Of a DNA stretch of 64,000 nt, positions 43,601 to 55,361 are shown piece after piece. Both the position numbers and the translations under genes were made by a program. The notes beneath the pieces are model-generated. The model made no database searches. It was not told the origin of the DNA and saw only the letters and a program-made list of their open reading frames with translations. Source of the DNA: Coleophoma eucalyptorum (Eukaryota > Ascomycota > Leotiomycetes > Helotiales > Dermateaceae); the NCBI GenBank assembly GCA_026120035.1, contig JALRME010000001.1, positions 1 to 64,000 on the forward strand, given 5' to 3'. The number at the start of each line of letters is the position of its first letter. Position 1 is the stretch's first letter.

Positions 43601-46600
43601 ATGACGGCATATACTTTTTCTCATGTCAAGAAAGTTCTCGTTGCCAATCGCGGTGAAATTGCTGTCAGATGTATAAAAGCATGTGCAGCGGCAGGGATCA
43701 AAAGTGTATCAGTGTATACGGAGAGCGACAGCACGTCTGACCATGTCAGTCTTGCTGATGAAGCTGTGCTACTTTCTGGCCAGAATGTGAATGGCTACCT
43801 GAATGTGTCAGTCCTCGACATCTCTCTTGTGAAATAACATATCTTAGTTTAGTGACTGACGGTCTACAAAGTGAGAATCTCCTGCAGATATGCAAAAGTC
43901 ACCAGGTCGATGCTGTTATCCCGGGATATGGATTCCTCAGCGAGAATGTCGACTTCGCGAAAGAAGTACAAGATGCTGGAATGATATTTGTCGGGCCTTC
44001 ATCAGAATCCATATTAGAAATGGGACAGAAGCATCGCGCTCGCGCGTTAGCTGTAGAGGCAGAAGTCCCTGTTGTACCTGGAACGGAATTGCTCACCTCG
44101 GAAGCGGATGCAGTTGCAGCAGCGGCAAAGTTAGGATATCCTGTGAGCATAATATTTTCCTTTCAAGGCTGCCCAAGACACTAATAAGATAATAAGATCA
44201 TGCTCAAGGCTACTGGTGGTGGAGGCGGTATGGGTCTCGAAGTATGCAATGCCGAGGAGGACATTAAAAGTGCATTTACAAAAGTTAAGGGTCGCGGAGA
44301 CTCGTTATTTGGCAACACTGGTGTCTTCATGGAGAAATACTTCCCTTCAAGTAGACATGTTGAAGTGCAAGTTTTTGGAAATGGTGAGGAAGTTATACAC
44401 TTTGGCGAAAGAGAATGTAGTATACAGAGGCGACATCAAAAGGTATTTATGAAAATTTTGTTTTGCTATGAGAAATAATACTAAAGTGATCTAGGTTATC
44501 GAAGAATGCCCAAGCCCATATGTTCATTCTCGGCCCGAGATGCGACAAAAGCTCACAAAATGTGCTGTTGCATACGCCTCGAAACTTAAATACAAATCTG
44601 CTGGAACAGTCGAGTTCCTCGTTGACGATATCTCGGGCGATTTCTTCTTTTTAGAAATGAATACAAGACTACAAGTGGAACATGGTATAACCGAGTTGTG
44701 CTATGACGTTGATTTGGTGGCCCTGATGTTGCGACAAGCAGATTATGAGAAATCTGGCGCAGTTGGAATTCCAACAGAAGACCTGCGCGGATTCCAGAAG
44801 GACGGACCCAGTGGCGCTGCAATCGAAGTCCGGGTGTACGCAGAAGTCCCATACAGAAATTTTGCACCAAGTCCAGGCTTGTTGCAAGCTGTGGATTGGC
44901 CGCAAGGCGACGGCATCAGAGTTGACACTTGGGTACGCACTGGGCAACGTATTGCACCATATTATGATCCTTTGCTTGCCAAAGTTATGGTTCATGCAGA
45001 AGATCGGACAACAGCTATGCCGAAGATGCTTAAGACACTCTCAGATTGCTTACTTCAAGGTCCGGCAACGAACTTGCACTACCTTAGTGCTGTTATTGCT
45101 TCGGAAGGCTTCCAGAAGGGGGAGACACTTACCAACTATTTATCTACCAAATTTCAGTACAAAGCTTGCGCTTTTGATGTATTAGCAGCTGGAGCATTCA
45201 CTACGGTTCAAGATTACCCAGCGCGAGCAACGAGTGGACACGGAATCCCCAAGGGAGGTCCTATGGATAACATCAGCTCAAGAATTGCAAATATTCTGGT
45301 GGGCAATAACCCTGGCATGGAAACCCTTGAAATCACAATCTCTGGTCCTGAACTTCTTTTTACAGCATCGGCTGTATTCGCAGTCTGTGGTGCGCCAATG
45401 CCAGTGACTATAGATGGCATTGAGAAGCCTATGTGGTCGAGGCTTGTAATCAAGGCTGGTCAAAAGCTCAAAATTGGATCTGCAAAGACTGGTGGTTGCA
45501 GGAATTATTTGGCAATCAAAGGTGGATTTCCAGATGTTCCAGTGTACCTTGGTTCAAAAGCAGCTACGCCGAGTCTCAAATATGGTGGCACGCAAGGTCG
45601 ACAACTTCAGACCAGCGACTACATTGCTCTAGCCGAAGATACAGAGATTTGGGCAGCAGAGGCAAAGGAATACACCTTGCCAGCATCGTGCATTCCAAAC
45701 TTTGACATTGGTGAAGTTTACGTATTACATGGACCACACGATGACGATACTTTCATGACAGTAAAGGATCGTGAAATGCTTTATAGTACCAAATGGAAGA
45801 TCGGTCATAATTCTAATCGTACTGGCATCCGGCTCATTGGCCCTGTCCCAGAATGGAGCAGGAAAGACGGCGGTGATGGAGGAGCACATCCTTCCAACTG
45901 CTTCGACTACGGCTACCCTCTTGGTGGCATCAACTGGGGCGGTGACTCTTCCGTTGTGTTCTCAATGGATAGTCCCAATCTTGGTGGACTAATTTGTTCC
46001 AGTACAGTGATCTCTGCCGATTTATGGAGAATGGGACAACTGAAGCCTGGTGAATTTGTTCGATTCAAGCCTACAACATATGACAATTCCCTCGAATTGA
46101 CAGATCGCGTCGAGAAATATGTGTCGCAGATGCAAGAACTGGTCGAGGAGAAGACAACTCATATCCCAGTCTTGGATATCGCACTACCAGAAGGCGAGAC
46201 TGGTGCCATTCTGAAAAAGGTCGAAGGCTACGGTGGTGTTCGGCCGGAAGTGAAATACCGCCAGGTAAGTAGTCCTTTGAAGATTTGCATTGAATACAAC
46301 TGACAGAACTTATAGGGTGGTGATTCTTACCTCATTGTTGAGTTTGGACAACAAAAATCCGACATCACAATCACCTGCAGGATCAGACTGTTGATTCAAA
46401 AGCTAGAAGCTCTTCAAATTCCAGGAATGGTCATGAATCCATCAATCATTGGTAAGAAAAGCACCTATTTTTGAGTGAACTATTTGACTAATTGTTCCAG
46501 GTGTTACTATACAGTTCGATTCTACAGTTATCACACAGCATGAACTCCTTCGCAAAGTTGACGAGCTAGAGTCTGCAATCGAGCCAACCTTAGATGTTAC

Positions 46601-47606
46601 AATTCCTGTCAGGACTGTTAAGCTTCCGGTTGTTTTAGACCATCCAGCACTCACAGAGTGCTTGGAAAGATATATGGCAACTATCAGATCTACGGCAGGA
46701 TACCTGCCTGATAATGTTGAGTACCTACGCAAAGCCAACGGATTCAACACAAGGCGAGAAGTTTTCGAAATTCTTCTGCAATCGAGGTTCCTCATCGTTT
46801 CTGTTGGATTTTTAGTGGGAAACCCAATTCTATTTCCACTGAACCCAATGAGCCACATAACAGGCCAGAAGTTCAATCCAACCAGAATCGCTACACCCGG
46901 TGGAACAGTTGGAATTGGTGGCTCCTTATTGTCCTTGTATCCAGTTGAACAACCTGGTGGATACATGATGTTAGCTAGAACACTTGAGACCTGGGACACG
47001 TTCGGGACAAAGCCTGGGTTCAGTCCTACAAATCCTTGGTTGTGGGAACCATTCGACATGGTCACCTTCTATGAAGTATCAGTCGATGAGTATAACAGCA
47101 TCGAAGCCGACTTCATCGCTGGAAGGTACCTGTGGAATGCTAGTGAAGATATTTTCAACCTCCGCGAAATTTATAACATCCTCGAATCAGCGAAGACCGA
47201 CCCGAAATACGTGGCGTTCAAAGAAGGCCAGCGCAAAGGTGTCGCTGAACAGCTCGCCATCGAGAACAAGATGTACTCGGAATGGACCGCTGGTCTTGCT
47301 GCAACAGCTGCTAGTGAAGCAGAGAGGTTGAAGGAGATCATGCTGCTGAATCCCAACCCGATCAACATCGACTCTCCGATCGATGCCAATGTATGGAAGG
47401 TTGAAGTTAACATTGGTGACGTGTTGAAGAAAGACCAGGTTGTCGTTATTCTCGAGGCTATGAAGATGGAAATTAATATTTTGGTCCCTGAAGATGCGAT
47501 TGGTTCTACTGTGCAGGCTATTGCAAGTAAGCCAGGCAGCACGGTGGCTCCGGGAAGCTTGCTGGTAGTTGCTAAGGGAAAGGAGCCAGATCCGAAGACT
47601 GAGTAA
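43601..47606 (+). CDS. lamA: urea-carboxylase-like biotin enzyme (LamA type)
   Basis: ATP- and biotin-dependent carboxylase acting on urea or, by the A. nidulans LamA precedent, needed for lactam use. Order: biotin carboxylase ([19 protein letters not shown] at 9-27; ATP-grasp loop [10 protein letters not shown] at 163-172; [16 protein letters not shown]), a KipA/PxpC-like domain ([33 protein letters not shown]), a KipI/PxpB-like domain ([25 protein letters not shown]) and a C-terminal biotinyl domain (ILEAMKME, Lys1198). Six exons: 43601-43806, 43872-44142, 44197-44442, 44495-46264, 46316-46451, 46501-47606; 1244 residues. The first splice pair is the least certain. There is no allophanate-hydrolase (amidase) domain and no gene for one nearby, unlike urea amidolyase DUR1,2. 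Its KipA/KipI portions plus the neighbouring LamB reconstitute the parts of a PxpABC-like system. Confidence 0.92.
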
Positions 47607-48011
47607 CTCGTTAGTATTTAAATCGAACCATGGGTTACATACTTTGTTAGTTTTATAATGCTCACATACTGCTCCTTCAATGTCACCTTTTCAAATCGTC
47701 GCTTATCGCTTATGATTCTACGGTTTTGTCTCCACTGTCTCAACGCTTACTTAAATAAGACCTCATCATCATCATATGGATTTCATATCATTTCTTTCAT
47801 CTTATACTACACATTGAAACTGCTCAGTTTATGGTCCTTGACTTCTCTAACTCATCCTAGTTCGGACGGGTGGCTCTGCCTCGGCATAAGCTAAAAAAGG
47901 CAAGGCTACTTCTCGGTCTGAGCGTCACAATCAGAGGCATTCCAAGACCGCGGGACCTCTTGAGCGACCTTCCCTCCTCTTTGTTAACAACCATTTCTTG
48001 TCTTGAAGCAA
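47607..48011. other. intergenic, no gene seen
   Basis: AT-rich 3' flank of the lamA-like gene and promoter of the MAPEG gene. Confidence 0.5.
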
Positions 48012-48750
48012 ATGGTTTCTCGCCACATAATTCTCTATCCCAGAATCTCATACAAGATGTAAGTACTAGGTACAAATGCTCAATTGTATTGTACACCACT
48101 AACAGCACTACAGGCCGCACAGTTTCGCGCAGGTCTTCGGCCTTTCCTCGTCCCTAACACCACCACCCAGCTACGCAGCAGGGTTCATCATCGGAAATTT
48201 CATCTTCGCATACGCCATCCTAAGCACACGATACATCAAGATACGTCTCAGATTCGATCACAATGTCTGCCCACGCGAGGATCTCGACAACTACGGCGAG
48301 AAGATGGTCAAGGAGGGTAAGATGAAGGCCGAAACGTTGCGGATGATCAGGCGTTGGGAAGCGGCGCATGCAAACGCTGTTGAAAATTTCCCCCTATTCT
48401 TCGGCAGTATGGTAAGAATTTTTGCTTTTTCTCTCTCACTTTTCTTTTTCTTTTGGTTTTGCCGTCGTCACTTCTTCCGGCGAGCCCTTGCCTGTTTCGT
48501 TCGCTTTCCAGGTGATTTGCATCATGCTGATTTGATGGCTACCGGAATTCAGTTGTTCGCTCTTCATGCCGGTGTGCCTGTTGGGAGAATTAATGGCCTT
48601 GCGGCGCTTTATACGCTGGCGAGATGTACCTATGCGCTTGCGTATATCAAGATCGAGACGCATCCTACTTCTTATATCCGAAGCGTCTTGTGGTGGGTCG
48701 GCAATCTGTCTTGCTTGACTCTCATTAAAATGGCTGGCTCAAGACTATGA
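48012..48750 (+). CDS. MAPEG-family membrane protein (glutathione S-transferase-like)
   Basis: Small integral membrane protein of the MAPEG group; members are microsomal glutathione transferases or related proteins. Exons 48012-48058, 48114-48411 and 48553-48750 give 180 residues. Family core RRWEAAHANAVENFPLFFGSM followed, after splicing, by LFALHAGVPVGRINGLAALYTLARCTYALAYIKIE, with about four TMs. The second intron (48412-48552) is 141 nt and divisible by three with no stop, so the unspliced frame also stays open. I prefer splicing because it restores the spacing after FPLFF. The first intron falls inside an ATG (AT/G): translation could start at 48012 or at this split codon. The exact substrate is unknown. 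Confidence 0.78.
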
Positions 48751-49148
48751 TATGCAGCACAGAACTCATGGACCACCATTGTCTTCTCTAGCGAGCAAAT
48801 TACTAAATCTGCAAGTGCAATTTTCTTATGCCACGATGTAGATAGACTTATTCTAGGAAAGCATGGCTGCTGGGAATATTCTTCAAGAAGGAAGCTTGGT
48901 CCACGCAAGACCAAGATACCATTATATGCTGGCAGAGTAATGTAACCCTAAGACCTAGAAACTAAATATCCCAATTAACTCTTCTCCAATTGTCCGAGCT
49001 TCTGTAAGCCTTGTCAAGATTGAACACTACGTGCTATAGGTAAAGTATAACCCGTGGAAAAGCAAATGTTCCTGATAGTGATCGTTTACTTATTTTTTTA
49101 ATAGTACAGAGTGCTACTGAGTAATCAAGGCCATGTATAACGCTTTCT
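48751..49148. other. intergenic between convergent genes
   Basis: AT-rich spacer between the MAPEG and PP2C 3' ends. No coding signal. Confidence 0.5.
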
Positions 49149-51067
49149 TCACAATTTTGCTTTGATGTCATTGGCAGTAGCACTGGCCTCCTTATTAACC
49201 ACCACGTCACCACTCTTGTCGCCATTGCCAAAGAAGATAACTTCAACGGTCAAGTCATCCCTGATGAAATTAGATCTAGGGTCTCGAGGAACATGATGTA
49301 ATACATACCTGTATCTTCTTGAATATGGTGCTGGTAGTGTCAACAGAGCGCACACCATATCCTTGTCTTTTCCACCTAATGCATTTCGGACAAGGTGAGT
49401 GGCTACGTTTTTGTCTTCAACCACAAACCGCTCATTCTCCCCGCCCTTTACCCCCCATTGTTGCTGTCGGATTGGGGTCTTTTGCCCGTCTTTTTGACTA
49501 CCAAGCTTTGCTGCTTGTTCGACTGGAAGTCCTTTTTGTTGGGTGGAGAACATCTTGATCCAAGAGCTTGCGGGATTTCCATTAGCTTCAGTTGATTGTT
49601 TCTCGATCCACTGTCCTACAAGACCAACAACTTCTTCATTAGTCAACATTTCCCATAATCCATCAGTAGCCATGACAAGAAAGTCGCCCTTATCTGGCTC
49701 AATCTTAGTTGTGCTCACAACTGGCTCCGCCGTCACATATGGCGGTGTTCGTAGGAGTTGGGATGGAGTCCTTCCGAAAAACGATGACTTCAGTCGCTCT
49801 GAAATCTCTCGGGTCCACTTATAAGTAGCATCTCCAAAAGCGCGAGTTGGTTCCAAGCCTCCCAAAACACGGCCATTCCGGATCACATTATCCTCGCCTG
49901 GGTGCAACTTTCGCATCCTGGTCTCTTCATCGGGATTGCTACCAGTTTGATCGACCGAAAGTGGTGTCGCAACCCATTTTCCGCTTTCACCTCGACGACC
50001 TAGAACCGCGCGAGAGTCTCCTGTGCACGCAACCCTGAGAAGTTTTGATTTGCTGTCATAGAACGAAAGAAGTGCGCAAGATCCTGAAAGGGCTGGCGCA
50101 AGTAGCTCTGCCGCTACAAGTTTGGAGTTAGCCTTCAATACCTTCTCCACGCTCTCGTGTACGATTTCATTATCAAGGCGAGTAAAGCCTGTCTTGATAG
50201 CAGACTCAACTGCTTCGGTTGATGGGGATTCAATGCTTGGGTCTGCATTTGCTGCCTGATAGGTCGTGTTGAGCTCTCGTGCAACATAGCTAATCAAGAC
50301 TTGTCGAAGTTTTGCAGATGTAGTCCAACCGCTGTAGGATAAAAATCAGTATAAATCTCTAGCAGAGCTTGTAGAACTTACGAATGGCCATCGAAAACAC
50401 CCCAAAACATCCAATCACTGCTTGTATTTTGCGCTGCAGTTGTTGGAAGTTCGATGATCTTCTCTGAATGATCATCCTCGATAGGGTTGTTACTTGGGAT
50501 CTGTACCACGTCATATCGTACAACACCCTTGCCTCGGCCAACCAGATATGATTCCTCATTCCGCCTCAGCTTTTGTGTAGCTTGCTCTGGCGTCAACATT
50601 TCTAATACTCTCTGTCCAGACTCGTCGGTCTCTTTTGAAATGGGGCCCTCGAAGTTTATTGTTCCGGTATACAGACTGTCGGGTCCAACTACCACTGCCT
50701 TCCTATCTATTTCTGGGGTCTTCTCTCCCGTGCTCGCTGACTGCGTTGGATTCGAGTAAATCGCTGAGGTCGTCAGACCTTGGGTCTGCTGAACTGCCCC
50801 CTTTGTAACGCCAGTAGTCCCGTTTCCTTGATAAGTGTACCAAGCTCCGTAACCTACGAGGCTTGATACTAGAGCGACTGAAAATCTTCGAAAATACATC
50901 GGTGAAGCTGCTGTTGGCGGTGCTACATGATTCGGCTTCGAGGATGCTAATCGAATGCCGAGGGCTGGATTGAAAGTTTGAAGATTTCCACCACAATTAT
51001 TGCGAAGAAGAGTTCGAGATGGACATTGACGCGCAGTCCTAATGGTTCTGACAACTGCTCGACGCAT
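49149..51067 (-). CDS. PTC5: mitochondrial PP2C-type phosphatase (PTC5-like)
   Basis: Mg/Mn-dependent serine/threonine phosphatase; the yeast orthologue Ptc5 dephosphorylates and activates pyruvate dehydrogenase in mitochondria. The start MRRAVVRTIRTARQCPSRTLLRN is a textbook Arg-rich presequence, followed by a membrane anchor (FSVALVSSLVGYGAWYTYQ). PP2C motifs: WGVFDGHSGW (split by intron 1), SGSCALLSFYD, RVACTGDSRAVLG, LEPTRAFGDATYKW, FLVMATDGLWEML and RDDLTVEVIFFG. Exons 50382-51067, 49309-50331 and 49149-49260 give 606 residues. A roughly 60-residue insertion before the final motif (EKQSTEANGNPASSWIK region) is typical of the PTC5 branch. The frame extends upstream without an ATG. Confidence 0.93.
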
Positions 51068-51556
51068 TGAAGTGATTATTGCTCTATGGGCGGAGAGCAG
51101 TGTCCGAGGGCAGTGTCGGAAGTTAGAACTAAAAGGTGGCACTTGGGCGTGTCAAGATACGCGAATGGCGTTCATTGATTGAGAATGAAAGTGTGTGGAG
51201 GTCGGGATTCCAAGGAACGAATTTGATTCTAAAATCAATGGACTAGGAGCATCATGAAAGATGGAGATGCAATAGTGACAACAAATGTTATTTGATCTTG
51301 TGATCTGCTTTGGTCGAAGCCGAAAGAGCTCAAAGGCGGTGAGATATAAGCTTGTATTCTGCCAGTCCATTCCGATATGCGTCATTCACCGAAGTGCTAT
51401 TTTTTATCCCACTTGATCCCCTCTTCCTAACATTACTTCTCTCTTTTCCTCCCAAAGAACGATATAATTTTGCGCAATACTCTTTGTCTCTCACTTGCAA
51501 TTATCTTTGTACTGTGGATAAATTGAAATACCACTCATTACCGTCCCATCCTGATC
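51068..51556. promoter_or_regulatory. divergent promoter, PTC5-like / TCF25-like
   Basis: Bidirectional region between two housekeeping genes. A pyrimidine-rich stretch (about 51415-51460) precedes the plus-strand gene. No additional gene seen. Confidence 0.5.
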
Positions 51557-53739
51557 ATGTCGAGTCGTCAATTACGAAAGTTACAGCAGCAGCGCGAATT
51601 GGAGCAAGCACAAGCAAAGCTTCAAGCAGGTACAGAAGCTTCGGAGGACTCGGAAGAAGAGAGCGTAGCATTTCAGCCGCCGAAAGCGAAACCAAGTCTA
51701 TTTGCCAGCTTTGCTGCTCTCGACAACGGGGAAGAGGATGAAGATTCCGACGCCGAAACCAGAGAGGCCGAAGTCCAAGACAACTTGAGCGAGCCAGAAC
51801 CTGCCCAAGCAGCACCCACAAAGAAATCAAAAAGGTCGAAAAAGAAGAAGAAGGCAAAAAAGGCCAAAGAATCCGAGAAGAGTAATGATCTGGAACACGA
51901 AGACGGACCAGATGAGATCGATGCGGCTTTGGCAGCTCTGAAGCTCCAGAATCAAGGGGAAGGTGACTTCAATAGCAACATCGTCTCTGCGACGGATCCA
52001 CAATATGAAAAAATATGTTCACTTCTCGGTATCAACACGCAGCATCTGAAGCTTGGAAATGAGATGAGAAATCTCTTTGGCAAAGGCGCTGCAGAAGGTC
52101 ATGACGATGCAGGAGGAGCGGCGTCACGAGGCTCAAGAAGGAGACAAAGAGGGCCTCAACAAGTGGATCTTGAGACTGCATTGAAGGGGCACCATGCTCC
52201 CGGCAAAGGCCTCCCAGAGGTGACAATCCGCCGAAATATATTCATACAAGGAAAGGAGGATTGGCCTCGGGCAAGTACAGGTGGTTTGACTATGGCAGTT
52301 GTGCCAAATAGTGCGGAAGCTGCTCAACGCGGAAATGGCGTTGTAGAATTCAGATTCATGCATGATCAGAACTATCAAAAGATTCAGCAGCAATTCGACT
52401 TTTGTGTTGAGATGGGCGAGCCGAAGAATTTGATTGGGCTTCTACAGAGAAACCGTGAGTAAATCCTTTTAAGTCTATTCGGTTAAGCTAATTCTTCCAA
52501 GCATATCATATTTCATGTTTGATTCAAGTCAGCAAGATTGCAAAAGACCAGTCGGACCATTCTTTGTCTGCGGATCTCTTGGAACGTGCCTTATTCACTT
52601 TTGCTCGATCTTCCACATCTTTATTTGCCAGCAAGATAAAGGAAGGAAAGGCTTTCTTAGACTTCCGACGTCCTGAGAACAGGGAGCTTTGGCTCGCTGG
52701 ATACCAGTACATCAAGGTCCTGATCCTGAAAGGAACATATCGAACTGCATTTGAATGGGCAAAGCTATTATACAGCCTGGATTTTACAAAAGATCCATAC
52801 CAAATGAGCCTTACTTTACATAGTCTTGCCCTCAAGGCAAATGAGAACCAATGGCTGCTGGATTGCGCGGATACTCTGTCCAGGTCTCCCAGTACTTCTC
52901 ATACATTTCCATCATACGCATACGCAGCTATGCAGAACAAGGATCCAGTCAAATCCCGATCTTTACTTGAAGAATCGATGCAAACCCTTCCCTGGCTTTT
53001 TGTACAACTGTTTAGAGAAATCAACCTCGATGCGCCATCATCAATATGGGGAGCAACACCAAGAACTGATGCAGAGACACTGTTTACAGAAATCTATGTT
53101 CGCCAGACAAAAGACCTTTGGAATACACCTGAGGCAACCTCTCTCCTAATGGAGATCGCACACTCGATTAGCAAGGTTGATGTATCGAATATTCCATTGA
53201 CGCAGAACGATGCCATAACCCTCGATGTTGTGAGGTTTGTCTATTTGGATAACACGCCAGCGCTGATGGGTATGGTGCCTTCTGCCTTGCTACACCGTAG
53301 CAATAACTCGGATTCTGACCCACTACCTCCTGATAATAATATCTATTCCTACGAGAGCCAGAGAATGCATCTTGAGCCGCGTGGTGCACCAGGAGGTCCA
53401 GGCGGTGTTCAAGGGGATTTCTTCGACCCAATAGCAGCTTTGGCTCGACTTATTCCTGGCTTTGGTGGGGCCGCTGACGCAGAAGGCGACGAAGACGAGC
53501 GTGTGCAACAAGACGAACTTCGAAGACAGCTTGAACATGCTGTTGCTGCAGAGGAGGAACAAGAAGCAACAAGAGATCCAGATCAAGCCCCACAAGAGCC
53601 GAGAGCCGGGGTCTCTCTTGCAAGGAGGCTCTTGGATATGTTCTGGGGCCAGGCTGACCAGGTTCAAGACTCAGACAGTCTGAGCGATCATACAAACACT
53701 GATTCTGAGGAGGAAAACCCTGGCCTCCTAAGAGAATAG
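51557..53739 (+). CDS. RQC1: TCF25/Rqc1 family ribosome-quality-control protein
   Basis: Component of the ribosome-associated quality-control complex that handles stalled 60S-nascent-chain complexes (yeast Rqc1, human TCF25). Exons 51557-52454 and 52502-53739 give 711 residues. The N-terminus MSSRQLRKLQQQRELEQA matches the family start. It is followed by an acidic Glu/Asp stretch (30-90), a Lys-rich block (KKSKRSKKKKKAKKAKE) and the conserved TCF25 domain from about 230 to 560 (FRFMHDQNYQKIQQQFDFCVEMGEP, PYHISCLIQVSKIAKDQSDHSLSADLLERALF). The C-terminal 130 residues are acidic and Gln/Glu-rich. The 47-nt intron reconstitutes LLQRNPYHISCL exactly. Confidence 0.94.
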
Positions 53740-54237
53740 ATAGATTGTGATACTTAATACGAAGCACCTGCCCTATATTGCCCATGTTCACACTATCACG
53801 TGCGTAATCCTGAATAATGGCGGAAAAGGAATGCTATACTGGAACACGAAACTCAAAAGAAACCAGCATATCTTGCTCAATCCGGCCTTTCATCACGTTT
53901 TGCGCAAGTTTCTGTGCGCCACTTGAACTGATCTACACGGGTGGCAGGGCAGGAGTTGACATGAGGGAGTTTCGGATTATCTCTGAAACAATTCGTCCCG
54001 AGCCGGAGCTGCGTTCCTGAGCTTAGAAATCCCCTCCAGGTTGATAATCAGCGCAACTTAAGTAGCGCGCAAGCACGCAAGAGCCAGATCGCAGCCCAAA
54101 GGTACAAATACACATCTCCTCACTCTCACTCGTACAACTTTCTTCGTAAACCATCTACGACTGACCATTCTCCAACAACATCAGAATCACTTTAATCTAC
54201 TCCATTCCGCGATCGCATCCACACAAAATTCGCAATC
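53740..54237. other. intergenic, no gene seen
   Basis: Contains the leader of the copper-chaperone gene, which is rich in CTCACTCTCACTC and ACCATC/CCAACAACATC steps (54118-54190). Confidence 0.5.
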
Positions 54238-54618
54238 ATGTCCGCAGAACACACCTACAAATTCAACGTCAGCATGAGCTGTGGCGGATGCTCAGGAGCT
54301 GTTGATCGTGTGCTCAAGAAGCTTGATGGTATGCCTCCTTCATTCCAACTCCATACTATGTTTTGCTTGCGACAAATTCTCTTTCCCCTTTCTCTTTTGC
54401 GCTCGAACCCCGCCACCCCACCACCTCAGTGCTAACACAATCTGTCCACAGGCGTCAAGTCATACGAAGTCTCTCTCGAATCTCAAACCGCCACTGTTGT
54501 CGCTGAGGACTCGCTACCATACGAGACCGTCCTGAAGACCATCAAGAAGACCGGCAAGAAGGTCAACTCTGGGGAGGCTGATGGAGAGACCAAGAGCATC
54601 GATCTTCCTGAGGAGTAG
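54238..54618 (+). CDS. ATX1: ATX1-like copper metallochaperone
   Basis: Cytosolic Cu(I) carrier delivering copper to the Golgi P-type ATPase (Ccc2 in yeast). Exons 54238-54328 and 54452-54618 (123-nt intron) give 85 residues, the normal size. The heavy-metal-associated fold begins KFNVSMSCGGCSGAVDRVLKKL with the MxCxxC site at Cys15/Cys18, and continues SYEVSLESQTATVVA and VLKTIKKTGKKV, whose Lys residues are the ATX1 docking patch. Identity is firm. Copper supply could matter for the copper amine oxidase in this window, but no linkage is implied. Confidence 0.95.
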
Positions 54619-55361
54619 ATCTGTGCGGCTAGAGCTGTTTGTGGGACCAAGGGAATTTACAGGCGTTTTCACATGTCGGGTTTGGGAATCATATGTTGAG
54701 ATAGCACAGGACGTGTATACATGAGTGAAAGCATGTCTCCACGGAAGCAATGCAAGTGTTTAGTAGAAATGAGAGGTTTCGAGCCAACTGGGTGTATTTG
54801 AGAGGATACTTGTGACAAGTGACTTGTATAAGTGACGCTTCGACTGAACATTTCTGTGTAAGACCATTCGCAATACGGTGTTTCTCCAGGCAAACACAAC
54901 GGCAATATCGGATGGTCGGGATGCTCTAGAGATGCCGATGCAAAATGGTTCATCCTAGGTGTATGGCCGAGCCATACAACAGCCTTGCCACAAGGGCATC
55001 TTCAGAATAACCCACAAGACAGCTGAGATTGGTTCGCAAGGCAGATCAGTAAACAATGCCTTTTTCTCCACCCACGTGATAAACTGCGGGCGGATAAAGC
55101 ATTCGATAGATATCCGTAACATACCACGGTTGTGGAAGTCAACCGAGGTCGTGGGAGCATAGCAGAGCTAGTCCCCGCAAATACTCCCCCGCCATGTCGG
55201 AGCTAACGTTGCATGTGTATGACAATCTCTCTTCTTATATCAGCCAGATCCACCCTTTCCAGTCTCTCCATTAGCATAGCTTCCCTTGTAGTCTTTGCAA
55301 ACCCCAAATTTCTTGATCGGCTTGTAGATATACCATTCTCCTTTATTAACCAGCCGCCATC
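54619..55361. other. intergenic, no gene seen
   Basis: 3' flank of the chaperone gene and promoter of the thiolase gene. No supported coding frame. Confidence 0.5.

Noticed and set aside
43601..47606. Reading the carboxylase simply as DUR1,2 urea amidolyase
   Set aside because: The amidase (allophanate hydrolase) half is absent and a LamB gene is clustered; LamA-type is the better fit.
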